Assembly: GCA_000017645.1 (NCBI GenBank)
Contig: CP000781.1
Location: 5,244,935-5,308,934 of the forward strand
Length of the DNA: 64,000 nucleotides
Reading direction: 5' to 3'
DNA from: Xanthobacter autotrophicus Py2
GTDB taxonomy: Bacteria > Pseudomonadota > Alphaproteobacteria > Rhizobiales > Xanthobacteraceae
The notes beneath the pieces are model-generated. The model made no database searches and was not told the DNA's origin. It was given only the letters and a program-made list of their open reading frames with translations. Positions 1 through 9,801 of the stretch are shown here, one piece after another. Within the stretch, counting starts at the first letter, position 1, and each line of letters opens with the position of its first letter. A program made the translations under genes and the position numbers.

Positions 1-483
1 GAGGTGGAAGCGGTGGACGGCGGCTACAAGGTGCAGATCTTCGACGCCGACGGCACCGCCGGTCATACCCACCTGCTGCGCTCCACCTGGAAGCCCGGCG
101 ACGTGGTGTGGACCGGCACCATCGACGCCGACCAGGTGGCGGTGCAGGTGCGCACCATCCCCAACGGCTATCTGCTGGCCCATCGCGGCATCGCCACCAA
201 GGCGCGGGTCTACACCGAGCTGTCGGCTTCGCTCGCGGCGCTGATGCCGAAGAAGGAAACCGCCGGCGGCGGCAAGGAGCTTTTGTGCCCCATGCCGGGC
301 CTCGTGGTCTCCATCGCCGTCACCCCCGGCCAGGAGGTGAAGAACGGCGAGATCCTCGCCATCGTGGAAGCCATGAAGATGGAGAACGTGCTGCGCGCCG
401 AGCGCGACGGCGTCATCAAGGCGGTCCACGCGAAGGCCGGCGACAGCCTCGCCGTGGATGCGGTGATCCTGGAATTCGCGTGA
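1..483 (+). CDS. pccA: Propionyl-CoA/acetyl-CoA carboxylase biotin-carrying alpha subunit, C-terminal part
   Basis: Open from the first base, so the 5' end lies outside the window; about 160 C-terminal residues are present. The last 70 residues form a biotinyl domain with the classic attachment motif EAMKMEN; the biotinylated lysine codon is at 376-378. The residues before it look like the BT domain that bridges biotin carboxylase and carrier in propionyl-CoA carboxylase alpha chains. The subunit carboxylates biotin and hands CO2 to the PccB carboxyltransferase, making methylmalonyl-CoA from propionyl-CoA. mutA and mutB downstream fit propionyl-CoA rather than 3-methylcrotonyl-CoA as the substrate, although the fragment alone does not settle this. 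Confidence 0.88.
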   Translation, partial: EVEAVDGGYKVQIFDADGTAGHTHLLRSTWKPGDVVWTGTIDADQVAVQVRTIPNGYLLAHRGIATKARVYTELSASLAALMPKKETAGGGKELLCPMPGLVVSIAVTPGQEVKNGEILAIVEAMKMENVLRAERDGVIKAVHAKAGDSLAVDAVILEFA

Positions 484-577
484 TGCGTGCGGCGCGGCGG
501 CTTTTCAGTTCCTTCTTGCCGTGGCAGGGGGATGCGAACGGCCGCCGCGGTGGCGGGCCGCGTTGGGAGATCAGGTC

Positions 578-1066
578 ATGACCCGGTCGATGCGATTGTC
601 ACGTCTGGCTTATGCCTTGTCGGTCGCGTTCCTGATTGGCGGGAGCTTCGTTTTCGCACAGTTTCAGGACCAGCTCGATCCTCAAAGCTATGCGAACCAT
701 GTAGGGATGGCTATCGGCGTCACCTACGTGATTATCTCCAGCGCCCGGCTGGCAGATGCCGGCTTCGGCTTCTGGCTCAGCTTCATCTTGATCACCATTA
801 CTCTCGTGGCGCTGCCAACCGCCGCCTTTATCGCTTATATCCACTTTGTCGGCCCGCCCCTGGACCAAGCCGCACTAGAGGTCATGACCATCGCCCTCGG
901 CCGGGGGGCCATCGTCCTGTGGGGCGCCATCTCCCTTTTCTGCCTTGCCTTCCCCACTGCAACTGCGGCGGCAGGCAGCGGGCGAGGCCGCGATGACGAC
1001 GAAATCCTCAACTGGAATCCGCCCGGCTCCGGGCCGATCCAGGGCAAGCAAGAGCCGAGGTTCTGA
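578..1066 (+). CDS. Small multi-pass membrane protein of unknown function
   Basis: A 162-residue protein with about four hydrophobic segments (roughly residues 8-28, 42-56, 62-88 and 104-128) and a short polar tail rich in Gly, Asp and Pro. I chose the ATG at 578 because a purine-rich GGGAGA lies upstream and the first membrane segment then begins near residue 8; the longer reading from 521 adds an Arg-rich stretch unlike a membrane protein start. The stop is 2 bases before the next start, so it is probably co-transcribed with cfa. The motif ARLADAGFGFW faintly recalls the DUF805 membrane family; this is a guess. Codon use is somewhat less GC-biased than in its neighbours. Confidence 0.65.
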   Translation: MTRSMRLSRLAYALSVAFLIGGSFVFAQFQDQLDPQSYANHVGMAIGVTYVIISSARLADAGFGFWLSFILITITLVALPTAAFIAYIHFVGPPLDQAALEVMTIALGRGAIVLWGAISLFCLAFPTATAAAGSGRGRDDDEILNWNPPGSGPIQGKQEPRF

Positions 1067-1068
1067 CC

Positions 1069-2298
1069 ATGCGCCTCCTCTCCCACCTCCTCAGCCGCTT
1101 TGTGGAAAAGGGCCGCCTGACGGTGATTACCGCCGATGGGCAGCGCCATGCCTTCGGCTCGGGGCAGGATGGGCCGTCCGTCACCGTGCGCATGCATGAC
1201 AAGAAGCTGGAGCGGGACCTGTTCTTCAATCCGGAGCTGGTGGCGGCGGAAGCCTATATGGACGGCCGCCTCTCCTTCGAGGACGGGGCCGGTGCGTTCG
1301 AGCTGCTCAACCTGTTCTCGGTGAACCGCAAGGGGCTGGGCAGCCACCCGGTGCAGCAGGCGCTGCGCAAGGCGTGGCGCTCGGTGCGGCGGTTCCAGCA
1401 GGCGAACCCGGTGGCCAAGGCGAAGGAGAACGTCTCCTCCCACTACGACCACCCGGCCGCTTTCTACCGGCTGTGGCTGGACGAGACCATGGCCTACAGC
1501 TGCGCCTACTTCCGCGATCCGGAAGAGCCGCTGGCCGATGCCCAGCGCAACAAGTTCCGCCACATCGCCGCCAAGCTGAAGATCGCCCCCGGCATGCGGG
1601 TGGCGGAGATCGGCTCCGGCTGGGGCGGGCTTGCCATCTACATGGCAAAGGAATGCGGCGCGCAGGTCACCGCCATCAACGTCTCGCCGGAGCAGCTCGC
1701 CGAAAGCCGGCGGCTGGCGGAGGCGGCGGGGGTGGCCGGTTCCATCGACTTCCGCGAGGTGGATTACCGCAACCTGAAGGGCAAGTTCGACCGCGTGGTC
1801 TCCATCGGCATGATGGAGCATGTGGGCGTCTCGCACTTCGACGATTACTTCACCACCATCCGCAACCTGCTGGATGAGGGCGGCTTCGCGCTGGTGCACG
1901 CCATCGGCCGCATGTCGCCGCCCGGCACCACGGCGCCGTTCATCCGCAAGTATATCTTCCCCGGCGGCTATGTGCCGGCGCTGTCGGAAGTGTTCGCCTC
2001 CACCGAGCGCACCCATCTCTGGGTCGATGACTGCGAGGTGCTGCGCCTGCACTATTACTGGACCATCCGCGCCTGGCGGCGGAACTTCATGGCCCGCCGT
2101 GCCGAAGTGGACGCCATGATGGGCGAGCGCTTCGGCCGCATGTGGGAATTCTACCTCGCGGCAGTGGAACTGGGCTTCCTGCACGGCTCCAACATGGTGT
2201 TCCAGCTGCTGCTCTCCGAGAAACGCGACGACGTGCCGGTGCTGCGCGACTACATGGTCGACGCCGAACGGTCGCTGGCGGCACGGGAGGGGTGGTGA
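1069..2298 (+). CDS. cfa: Cyclopropane-fatty-acyl-phospholipid synthase
   Basis: A 409-residue SAM-dependent methyltransferase of the CFA/mycolic-acid cyclopropane synthase family. It adds a methylene bridge from SAM to unsaturated acyl chains of membrane phospholipids. The N-terminal 120 residues match the lipid-binding part. The SAM site is VAEIGSGWGGL at about 178-188, followed by the SIGMMEHVG motif (about 245-253) and the family pattern MAYSCAYF near 141-148. The length is typical. It starts 2 bases after the preceding membrane protein gene, so the two are probably translated together. Its place between pccA and mutA is odd for a lipid enzyme; no metabolic link is evident from the sequence. 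Confidence 0.93.
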   Translation: MRLLSHLLSRFVEKGRLTVITADGQRHAFGSGQDGPSVTVRMHDKKLERDLFFNPELVAAEAYMDGRLSFEDGAGAFELLNLFSVNRKGLGSHPVQQALRKAWRSVRRFQQANPVAKAKENVSSHYDHPAAFYRLWLDETMAYSCAYFRDPEEPLADAQRNKFRHIAAKLKIAPGMRVAEIGSGWGGLAIYMAKECGAQVTAINVSPEQLAESRRLAEAAGVAGSIDFREVDYRNLKGKFDRVVSIGMMEHVGVSHFDDYFTTIRNLLDEGGFALVHAIGRMSPPGTTAPFIRKYIFPGGYVPALSEVFASTERTHLWVDDCEVLRLHYYWTIRAWRRNFMARRAEVDAMMGERFGRMWEFYLAAVELGFLHGSNMVFQLLLSEKRDDVPVLRDYMVDAERSLAAREGW

Positions 2299-2383
2299 TG
2301 GACACCGGTTTCACCGATCCCCGGCATGACGCTGCCGTGAAGCACCCTGTTTTTCTCCTGTTCCCTCTCCCGGAGGTCCGCTC

Positions 2384-4216
2384 ATGACCGCCCTGCCCTT
2401 CGCGACCAACCTTGCCCCCGTCACCCGCGAGGACTGGCTGAAGCTGGTCGAGGGCGTGCTGAAGGGCGCGCCCTACGACAAGCGCCTCGTCACCCGCACC
2501 TATGAGGGCCTCACCCTCGACGCTTTGCCCGAGCGCAAGGTGAAGGCCCCCATCGTGGCGGGGCGGCCGGCCGGCGCGCCGTGGGTTATCAGCGCCCGGG
2601 TGGACCAGCCGGACCTCGCCGCCGCCCACGCGCAGGCGCTGGAGGACCTCGACGGCGGCGCCTCCGGCCTTGCCCTGGTCTATGCTTCCTCGCCCTCGGC
2701 CTATGGCTTCGGCCTGCCGGACGGCGCCGACCTGAAGGTGGTGCTCAAGGACGTGCTGCTCGACCTCATCGAGACGCGCATCGAGAGCGGCGCCTTCCAG
2801 GGTCGCGGCGAAGACCTCGCCTTCGCCGATCATGCGGAAGCCGCGGGCTTCGATCCAAAGGGCCTCGCCGTTTCCTTCGGCCTGAACCCGCTGGGGGATT
2901 TCGCCGCCGCGGGCACCCTGCCCATGGCGTGGCCGCTGCTCGCCAAGCGCTTCGCCGAGACCTCCGCCATTCTTGCGGCGCGCGGCTTTGCCGGGCCGTT
3001 CGCGCGGGCGGACGGCGGCGTGTTCCATGCGGCCGGAGCATCGGACGCTCAGGAGCTGGCGGCGGTGCTCGCCACCGCCGTGGCCTATCTCAAGGCCTAT
3101 GGGGAGGCCGGCATCGCCCTGTCGGAGGCGGCGGCGCGCATCGAGGTCGCCCTGGTGGCGGACCTGAACCAGACCGCCACCATCGCCAAGTTCCGCGCCA
3201 TCCGCCTGCTGTGGGGCGCGGTGCTGCGCGAATGCGGCCTGCCCGAAACCGCGCTGAAGGTGCACGCCACCACCGCGTGGCGCTCGCTGACCCGGCGCGA
3301 TCCTTATGTGAACCTGCTGCGCAACACGGTGGCGGCGTTCGCGGCCGGCGTGGGCGGGGCGGACAGCCTCACGGTGCTGCCCTTCACCCAGGCGCTGGGC
3401 CTGCCCGACGCCTTCGCCCGGCGCCTTGCCCGCAACACCCAGGTGATGCTGCTGGAGGAGAGCAACGTCCACCGCGTGGCAGATCCCGGCGCCGGCGCCG
3501 GCGCGGTTGAGGCCCATACCGACGGGCTCGCCGAAAAGGCGTGGGACCTGTTCCGCACCATCGAGAAGCGCGGCGGCATGGCCGACGTGCTGGAGGACCG
3601 ATGGCTGAAGGCCGAGATCACCGAGGTGAAGGCCCGCCGCGACAAGGATGTGGCCACCCGCAAGGCGCCCATCACCGGCACCTCGGAATTCCCCATCCTG
3701 GTGCAGCAGGCGCCGGAAGTGCTGGCGCCTCTGCCCGCCACCTTCGAGCCCGTGGCCGACGGCGCACTGACGCCCCATCGTATTGCCGAGCCGTTCGAGG
3801 CCCTGCGCGACAAGGCGGAAGCCGCCGCCCAGGCGCCGGCCGTCTTCCTCGCCACGCTCGGTTCCGTCGCCGCCTTCACGGCGCGCGCCGGCTTCGCCAA
3901 GAACTTCTTCGAAGCCGGCGGCATCGCCGCCCCCGTCCCGGACGGCTTCGCCGACCGCGACGCGCTGGTAGCCGCCTTCAAGGCCTCCGGCACGCCGTTC
4001 GCCTGCCTCGTCTCCTCGGACGAGATCTACGGCGCCGAGGGCGCCGCAACAGCCGAGGCCCTGAAGGTTGCGGGCGCCAGCGCCATCTGGCTCGCCGGCA
4101 AGCCCGCCGAGCTGGAGGCGGCGCTCAAGGCGGCGGGCGTTTCCGGCTTCATCTTCGCCGGCTGCGACGTGCTGGAGACGCTGACCGCCGCGCAGGCGGC
4201 GGCGGGACTGGCCTGA
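2384..4216 (+). CDS. mutA: Methylmalonyl-CoA mutase small (beta) subunit
   Basis: A 610-residue protein related to MutB throughout its TIM-barrel part but lacking a usable B12 motif, as expected for the non-catalytic small subunit of the heterodimeric methylmalonyl-CoA mutase. Segments such as FRAIRLLWGAVL and the NTVAAFAAGVGGADSLTVLPF region (near residues 266-335) mark the mutase fold. The C-terminal 150 residues resemble a degenerate cobalamin-binding domain without the DxHxxG loop. With MutB it converts methylmalonyl-CoA to succinyl-CoA. A purine-rich CGGAGG precedes the ATG. An inserted small secreted-protein gene separates it from mutB. Confidence 0.92.
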   Translation: MTALPFATNLAPVTREDWLKLVEGVLKGAPYDKRLVTRTYEGLTLDALPERKVKAPIVAGRPAGAPWVISARVDQPDLAAAHAQALEDLDGGASGLALVYASSPSAYGFGLPDGADLKVVLKDVLLDLIETRIESGAFQGRGEDLAFADHAEAAGFDPKGLAVSFGLNPLGDFAAAGTLPMAWPLLAKRFAETSAILAARGFAGPFARADGGVFHAAGASDAQELAAVLATAVAYLKAYGEAGIALSEAAARIEVALVADLNQTATIAKFRAIRLLWGAVLRECGLPETALKVHATTAWRSLTRRDPYVNLLRNTVAAFAAGVGGADSLTVLPFTQALGLPDAFARRLARNTQVMLLEESNVHRVADPGAGAGAVEAHTDGLAEKAWDLFRTIEKRGGMADVLEDRWLKAEITEVKARRDKDVATRKAPITGTSEFPILVQQAPEVLAPLPATFEPVADGALTPHRIAEPFEALRDKAEAAAQAPAVFLATLGSVAAFTARAGFAKNFFEAGGIAAPVPDGFADRDALVAAFKASGTPFACLVSSDEIYGAEGAATAEALKVAGASAIWLAGKPAELEAALKAAGVSGFIFAGCDVLETLTAAQAAAGLA

Positions 4217-4239
4217 GCGGGCAGGACGGGAGGCGAGCC

Positions 4240-4611
4240 ATGGTGCACAAGATTGCGGGCCTCACCGCCCTCGCGCTCCTCTCGGCGGCCGCCGTTGGCC
4301 CCGCCCGCGCCGACAACGCCAGGCGCTTCGACGGCCGGTGGGTGGTGCGCACCTCCGCCGAAAGCGGCAGCTGCGGCAAGAATTACGACTTCAAGCTGGC
4401 CGTGAAGAATGGCACAGTCACCTACGCGGGTTTTTGGCCGGTGAAAGCCACCGGCGGCATCAGCAAGCTCGGCGTGGTGCGGATGACATTGGCCCACGGG
4501 CAGCAGAAGGTCACCGCAAAGGGCCTCGCCGAGGGTGATCAGGCCTCGGGCGACTGGTCGTCGCCCGACCATCCCAAGTGCTCCGGCTCCTGGTTTGCCA
4601 AGCGGGCCTGA
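4240..4611 (+). CDS. Small secreted protein between mutA and mutB
   Basis: A 123-residue protein beginning with a clear Sec signal peptide (hydrophobic residues about 7-18, then an Ala-rich cleavage site before DNARRF). The mature part of about 98 residues is beta-rich with regular Gly/Trp spacing (GRWVV, GFWPV, GDWSS, GSWF) and two cysteines, one near each end, that could form a disulfide. This resembles a family of small secreted proteins common in rhizobia and their relatives, function unknown. It starts 24 bases after mutA with GGGAGG in front and ends 58 bases before mutB. Nothing in it suggests a role in the cytoplasmic mutase reaction. Confidence 0.7.
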   Translation: MVHKIAGLTALALLSAAAVGPARADNARRFDGRWVVRTSAESGSCGKNYDFKLAVKNGTVTYAGFWPVKATGGISKLGVVRMTLAHGQQKVTAKGLAEGDQASGDWSSPDHPKCSGSWFAKRA

Positions 4612-4669
4612 GCCCGAAACCTGAGCCTTTTCACCAATGCCACCGCGGCCGATTTCGAGGGAACAGAAG

Positions 4670-6826
4670 ATGAGCCGGATCCCCAACTTCGCCGACATCG
4701 ACTGGCGCGCGCCGGAGCTGGTCGCCCCCTCCGCGGCCGCCGCCCCCTGGACCACGCCCGAGGGCATCCCGGTGAAGCCGCTCTATGGGCCGGCGGACAT
4801 CGAGGGCCTCGGCTACATCGATACCTATCCCGGTATCGCGCCATTCCTGCGCGGGCCTTATGCCCCCATGTATGCGACCCAGCCCTGGACCATCCGGCAA
4901 TATGCCGGCTTCTCCACGGCGGAGGATTCCAACGCCTTCTACCGCCGCAACCTCGCGGCCGGGCAGAAGGGCCTGTCGGTCGCTTTCGACCTCGCCACCC
5001 ATCGCGGCTATGACAGCGACCATCCGCGCGTCGCCGGCGACGTGGGCATGGCCGGCGTCGCCATCGACAGCATCTACGACATGCGCACCCTGTTCTCCGG
5101 CATCCCGCTGGACCAGATGAGCGTGTCGATGACCATGAATGGGGCCGTTCTTCCCATTCTGGCGCTCTATGTGGTGGCGGCGGAAGAGCAGGGCGTGGCT
5201 CCGGCCAAGCTTTCCGGCACCATCCAGAACGACATTCTCAAAGAATTCATGGTGCGGAACACCTATATCTATCCGCCCACCCCCTCCATGCGCATCATCT
5301 CGGACATCTTCGCCTTCACGTCGAAGGAGATGCCGCGCTTCAACTCCATCTCCATCTCCGGCTACCACATGCAGGAAGCCGGCGCGACGCAGGACCTGGA
5401 GCTGGCCTACACGCTGGCGGATGGCGTCGAATATGGCCGCGCCGGCGCCGCCGCCGGCCTGCCCATCGACGTGTTCGCGCCGCGCCTGTCGTTCTTCTGG
5501 GCCATCGGCATGAACTTCTACATGGAGGTGGCGAAGCTGCGCGCCGCCCGCCTCCTGTGGACGCGTCTGATGACCGACCTTGGCGCCAAGAACCCCAAGT
5601 CCCTGCCCCTGCGCACCCATTCGCAGACCTCCGGCTGGTCGCTGACGGCGCAGGACGTGTTCAACAACGTCATGCGCACCGCCATCGAGGCCATGGCCGC
5701 GACTCAGGGCCAGACCCAGTCGCTGCACACCAATGCGCTGGACGAGGCGCTGGCCCTGCCGACGGATTTCTCCGCCCGCATCGCCCGCAACACCCAGATC
5801 CTGCTCCAGCAGGAGAGCGGCACCACCCGCCAGATCGACCTGTGGGGCGGCTCCTATTTCGTGGAGAAGCTCACCGCTGATCTCGCCGCCAAGGCCTGGG
5901 CGCACATCCAGGAGGTGGAGGCGCTGGGCGGCATGGCCAAGGCCATCGAGGCCGGCATCCCGAAGCTCCGCATCGAGGAGGCCGCCGCCACCACCCAAGC
6001 CCGCATCGATGGCGGGGCGCAGACCGTGGTGGGCGTCAACAAGTTCAAGCCCGAGCGCGACCGCATGATCGACGTGCTGAAGGTGGAGAACGCCACCGTG
6101 CGCGCCGCCCAGATCGACAAGCTCAAGCGCCTGCGCGCCGAGCGCGACCAGGCCGAGGTGGACGGCAAGCTCGAAGCCCTCACCAACGGCGCGGCGGGCA
6201 ACGGCAACCTGCTGGCGCTGGCCATTGACGCGGCCCGGGCCAAGGCCACGGTGGGCGAGATTTCCGATGCGCTGGAGAAGGTGTTCGGCCGCCATCGCGC
6301 CGAGATCCGCGCCATCTCCGGCGTCTACAAGCGCGAGGCGACCGCCATGACGGACAAGGTGGGCAAGCTGCAGAAGCTGGTGGAAGCATTCGAGCAGGCG
6401 GAGGGCCGCCGGCCGCGCATCCTCGTCGCCAAGGTGGGCCAGGACGGCCACGACCGCGGCCAGAAGGTGATCGCCTCCGCCTTCGCAGACCTCGGCTTCG
6501 ACGTGGACATCGGCCCCCTCTTCGCCACCCCGGAGGAAGCCGCACGGCAGGCGGTGGAGAACGACGTGCACGTGGTCGGCATCTCTTCGCTGGCCGCCGG
6601 CCATCTCACCCTGGTGCCGGCGCTGAAGGCGGCGCTGGAAGCGGAGGGCCGGGGCGACATCATGGTGGTGGTCGGCGGCGTGGTGCCCCCGCAGGACTAT
6701 GACGCCCTGAAGGCCGCCGGCGCCGAGGCCATCTTTCCCCCCGGCACGGTCATCGCCGATGCCGCGAAGGAACTGCTCGCCACCCTCTCCCACCGCCTCG
6801 GGCACAATCTCGAAGCGGCGGAGTGA
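4670..6826 (+). CDS. mutB: Methylmalonyl-CoA mutase large (alpha) subunit
   Basis: A 718-residue catalytic subunit that rearranges (R)-methylmalonyl-CoA to succinyl-CoA with adenosylcobalamin. The N-terminal two thirds form the substrate-binding barrel (TRIP-like segment [14 protein letters not shown] near residues 65-80). The C-terminal B12 domain carries DGHDRG with the cobalt-ligating histidine at residue 594, followed by the GG motif in [10 protein letters not shown] chose the ATG at 4670, preceded by GAGGGA, rather than the frame opening 11 codons upstream; it gives the usual N-terminus and length. The stop overlaps the GTG start of the next gene, so the two are translationally coupled. 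Confidence 0.96.
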   Translation: MSRIPNFADIDWRAPELVAPSAAAAPWTTPEGIPVKPLYGPADIEGLGYIDTYPGIAPFLRGPYAPMYATQPWTIRQYAGFSTAEDSNAFYRRNLAAGQKGLSVAFDLATHRGYDSDHPRVAGDVGMAGVAIDSIYDMRTLFSGIPLDQMSVSMTMNGAVLPILALYVVAAEEQGVAPAKLSGTIQNDILKEFMVRNTYIYPPTPSMRIISDIFAFTSKEMPRFNSISISGYHMQEAGATQDLELAYTLADGVEYGRAGAAAGLPIDVFAPRLSFFWAIGMNFYMEVAKLRAARLLWTRLMTDLGAKNPKSLPLRTHSQTSGWSLTAQDVFNNVMRTAIEAMAATQGQTQSLHTNALDEALALPTDFSARIARNTQILLQQESGTTRQIDLWGGSYFVEKLTADLAAKAWAHIQEVEALGGMAKAIEAGIPKLRIEEAAATTQARIDGGAQTVVGVNKFKPERDRMIDVLKVENATVRAAQIDKLKRLRAERDQAEVDGKLEALTNGAAGNGNLLALAIDAARAKATVGEISDALEKVFGRHRAEIRAISGVYKREATAMTDKVGKLQKLVEAFEQAEGRRPRILVAKVGQDGHDRGQKVIASAFADLGFDVDIGPLFATPEEAARQAVENDVHVVGISSLAAGHLTLVPALKAALEAEGRGDIMVVVGGVVPPQDYDALKAAGAEAIFPPGTVIADAAKELLATLSHRLGHNLEAAE

Positions 6827-7728
6827 GTTCAGCCTCCGGGCTGGCTCCGCTGGGCTCCACCCTGCGGGTGCTGGAGCCGGCCCCGCATGTGCTCGCCTTC
6901 TATGACGGGCGGGTGCCGGGAGTGCGGCTGCATAGCGCCCACGAGAACTGGCTGGACGACGGCGCCTACGCCCTCGGCATCGCCTCCTATGCGGTGCTGG
7001 ATGGCGACGAGGCGCTGGTCTACGACACCCACATCTCGCTGGCGCACGCCCGCATCATTCGGGACACGCTGGACCAGCGGGGCGCCCGGCGCATCCGCGT
7101 GGTGCTGAGCCACTGGCACGACGACCATGTGGCTGGCAATGCGGTGTTCGCCGATTGCGAGATCATCGCCAACCGCGAGACGGCCGCCCTGCTTGCCGTC
7201 CACAGGGCGCGGCTGGAGGCGGGCGACCCGCCCATCTGCCCGCTCATTCTGCCGAATGTCCTGTTCGAGGAGCGGCTTGAGCTGACCGTCGGTTCGGTTC
7301 CGGTGGAGCTTTTCCACATGGATATCCACAGCCGGGACGGCACGGTGGCGCTGCTGCCGGACGGCCTGCTCCTGGCCGGCGACACGCTGGAAGACCCCAT
7401 CACCTATGTGGACGAACCCGATCGCCTCGCCATCCACCTGACCGAGCTGGAGCGGCTGGCGGCGCTGGGGCCGCGCCGCATCCTGCCCAACCATGGCGCA
7501 CCGGAGGTGATCGCCGCCGGCGGCTACGGGCCGGCGCTGATCACGGCGACGCGGCTTTATGTGGAGCAGTTGCTGCGACTGAAGGCCGAGCCAGAGCTGG
7601 CGGGGCAGGACCTGCGGACCTTCGCCGCCGAGGCATTCGCAACCGGGGTCGTGACGTATTTCGAGCCCTATGAGGCGGTGCACCGGCGGAATGTGGCGGC
7701 GGTGGCGGTGGTCGCCTCCAACCCCTGA
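6823..7728 (+). CDS. Metallo-beta-lactamase-fold hydrolase
   Basis: A 301-residue protein with the metal-binding signature HWHDDH at residues 97-102, a further His in [10 protein letters not shown], the conserved Asp in [10 protein letters not shown] and the late His in ILPNHGAPE. These are all the ligands of a dinuclear MBL-fold hydrolase. It starts with GTG overlapping the mutB stop (GTGA), implying coupled translation. MBL hydrolases include glyoxalase II and acyl-CoA or lactone hydrolases; coupling to mutB suggests thioester or lactone clean-up in propionate metabolism, which is inference only. It converges on dxs with 7 bases between the stops. Confidence 0.82.
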   Translation: MSSASGLAPLGSTLRVLEPAPHVLAFYDGRVPGVRLHSAHENWLDDGAYALGIASYAVLDGDEALVYDTHISLAHARIIRDTLDQRGARRIRVVLSHWHDDHVAGNAVFADCEIIANRETAALLAVHRARLEAGDPPICPLILPNVLFEERLELTVGSVPVELFHMDIHSRDGTVALLPDGLLLAGDTLEDPITYVDEPDRLAIHLTELERLAALGPRRILPNHGAPEVIAAGGYGPALITATRLYVEQLLRLKAEPELAGQDLRTFAAEAFATGVVTYFEPYEAVHRRNVAAVAVVASNP

Positions 7729-7735
7729 CGCCCCC

Positions 7736-9667
7736 TCACCCCGCCTTGTGCAGGCTCACCCCGGCCTTGGCCTTGCCCAGCAGGCCTTCCACCTTGGCCA
7801 CGATGGCGTCGGCGTCGAGGCCGGCGGCAGCCAGTTGGCGGGCCTGGGTCTCCTGGTCGATGTAGATGTCGGGGAGCACCATGGCGCGCACCTTCACGGC
7901 GCCGCGGTCCAGCAGGCCCTCGTCGGTGACCAGCTGGAGCACATGGCTGCCGAAGCCGCCCACCGAGCCCTCTTCCACCGTGACCAGCGCGCCATGGCCG
8001 GCGGCGAGCTTCAGCACCAGCTCCCGGTCGAGGGGCTTGGCGAAGCGGGCGTCGGCCACGGTGACGGTGAAGCCCGCCGCCTCCAGCCGCTCGGCGGCAT
8101 CAAGGCACGCGGCAAGGCGGGTGCCGAGGGAGAGCAGCGCAATGTCGCCCTCCCCGGTTCCGTGCACGATGCGTCCCTTGCCGATGGGCAGGACCTCGCC
8201 GCGCTCGGGCCGCTCCACCCCCACGCCTTCCCCACGGGGAAAGCGCACCGCCGAGGGGCCGTCGTCGAAGGCCACCATGGTCGCCATCATGTGCACCAGC
8301 TCCGCCTCGTCGGCGGGGGCCATCACGGTCATGCCCGGCAGGCAGGCGAGGAAGGCGATGTCGAAGGCGCCCGCATGGGTCGCCCCGTCCGCGCCGACGA
8401 GGCCGGCGCGGTCGATGATGAAGCGCACCGGCAGGCCCTGCAGCGCCACATCGTGCACCACCTGGTCGTAGGCCCGCTGGAGGAAGGTGGAATAGAGCGC
8501 GCAGAACGGCTTGAAGCCTTCCGCCGCGAGCCCGGCGGCAAACGTCACCGCATGCTGCTCGGCGATGCCCACGTCGAAGGTGCGCTCGGGATAGACCTGC
8601 CCGAACAGGTCCAGCCCTGTGCCCGAGGGCATGGCGGCGGTGATGGCGACCACCTTGGGATCATGCCGAGCCTGTGAAATGAGGCTCTCGGCGAACACGC
8701 GGGTGTAGGAGGGGGCGTTGGACTTCGCCTTCACCTGAGCGCCGGTCACCACGTCGAACTTGACCACGCCGTGATACTTGTCGGCGCTGGCCTCCGCGGG
8801 GGCGTAGCCCTTGCCCTTCTGGGTCACCACATGGACCAGGATCGGGCCGGTCTTGGCGTCCCGCACGTTCTTCAGCACGGGCAGCAGGTGGTCGAGATTG
8901 TGCCCGTCGATGGGCCCCACATAATAGAAGCCCAGTTCCTCGAACAGGGTGCCGCCGGTCCAGAAGCCACGGGCGAATTCCTCAGCCCGCGCCGCGCCGC
9001 GCTCAACGAACTTGGGCAAATGACCGGCGATCTGCTTGCCGATCTCCCGCAGCGAGCGGTAGGTCTGCCCCGAGATGAGCCGCGCCAGATAGGCCGACAT
9101 GGCCCCGGTGGGCGGGGCGATGGACATGTCGTTGTCGTTGAGGATGACGATGAGGCGCGAATCCATGGCGCCGGCATTGTTCATGGCCTCATAGGCCATG
9201 CCCGCCGACATGGCGCCGTCGCCGATCACGCACACCACGTTGCGCTCTTCCCCCGAGAGGTCCCGTGCCACCGCCATGCCGAGGCCAGCGGAGATCGAGG
9301 TAGAGGAGTGCGCCGCCCCGAACGGGTCGTATTCGCTCTCCGCCCGGCGGGTGAAGCCGGACAGGCCACCGCCCTGGCGCAGGGTGCGGATGCGGTCGCG
9401 CCGGCCGGTGAGAATCTTGTGAGGGTAGCACTGGTGGCCGACATCCCAGATCAGGCGATCATGGGGGGTGTTGAACACGTGGTGCAGGGCCACCGTCAGC
9501 TCGACCACGCCCAGGCCCGCGCCCAGATGCCCGCCGGTCACGGAGACGGCATCGATGGTCTCCGCGCGCAGTTCGGCGGCGAGCTGGGCCAGCTTGTCCT
9601 GGGGCAGGCGCCGCACGTCGGCGGCATCGCGAATGGTATCGAGCAGCGGGGTCTTCAGCAAAGTCAC
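7736..9667 (-). CDS. dxs: 1-deoxy-D-xylulose-5-phosphate synthase
   Basis: A 643-residue thiamine-diphosphate enzyme that condenses pyruvate with glyceraldehyde 3-phosphate, the first step of the MEP route to isoprenoids. It shows the early motif [15 protein letters not shown], the ThDP motif beginning [33 protein letters not shown] in the pyrimidine domain and a transketolase C-terminal domain. I prefer the GTG start at 9667 (protein begins [10 protein letters not shown]) because ACGGAG precedes it and the length fits; the frame stays open 21 codons further upstream from a TTG. The neighbours on both sides are unrelated, and the xseB gene often seen near dxs lies 12 kb away here. Confidence 0.95.
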   Translation of the reverse strand: MTLLKTPLLDTIRDAADVRRLPQDKLAQLAAELRAETIDAVSVTGGHLGAGLGVVELTVALHHVFNTPHDRLIWDVGHQCYPHKILTGRRDRIRTLRQGGGLSGFTRRAESEYDPFGAAHSSTSISAGLGMAVARDLSGEERNVVCVIGDGAMSAGMAYEAMNNAGAMDSRLIVILNDNDMSIAPPTGAMSAYLARLISGQTYRSLREIGKQIAGHLPKFVERGAARAEEFARGFWTGGTLFEELGFYYVGPIDGHNLDHLLPVLKNVRDAKTGPILVHVVTQKGKGYAPAEASADKYHGVVKFDVVTGAQVKAKSNAPSYTRVFAESLISQARHDPKVVAITAAMPSGTGLDLFGQVYPERTFDVGIAEQHAVTFAAGLAAEGFKPFCALYSTFLQRAYDQVVHDVALQGLPVRFIIDRAGLVGADGATHAGAFDIAFLACLPGMTVMAPADEAELVHMMATMVAFDDGPSAVRFPRGEGVGVERPERGEVLPIGKGRIVHGTGEGDIALLSLGTRLAACLDAAERLEAAGFTVTVADARFAKPLDRELVLKLAAGHGALVTVEEGSVGGFGSHVLQLVTDEGLLDRGAVKVRAMVLPDIYIDQETQARQLAAAGLDADAIVAKVEGLLGKAKAGVSLHKAG

Positions 9668-9801
9668 GGACAACTCCGTCCGGAACGAACCGGGAAAATG
9701 AGCCTTACACACGCGCGCGGTGGCATGCAACGGACAAGGCCGGTGGGAACGGGGTCAGCAGGCGGCTCCCTCCCCCGGCGATGCGAACGTTCGCCTGTGC
9801 T

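Noticed and set aside
487..996. Frame overlapping the small membrane protein gene
   Set aside because: Arg/Gly-rich shadow in another frame; the membrane protein reading has hydrophobic helices and a better start.
4631..6805. Very long frame antisense to mutB
   Set aside because: His/Gly/Arg-rich composition typical of antisense shadows of GC-rich genes; mutB is certain.
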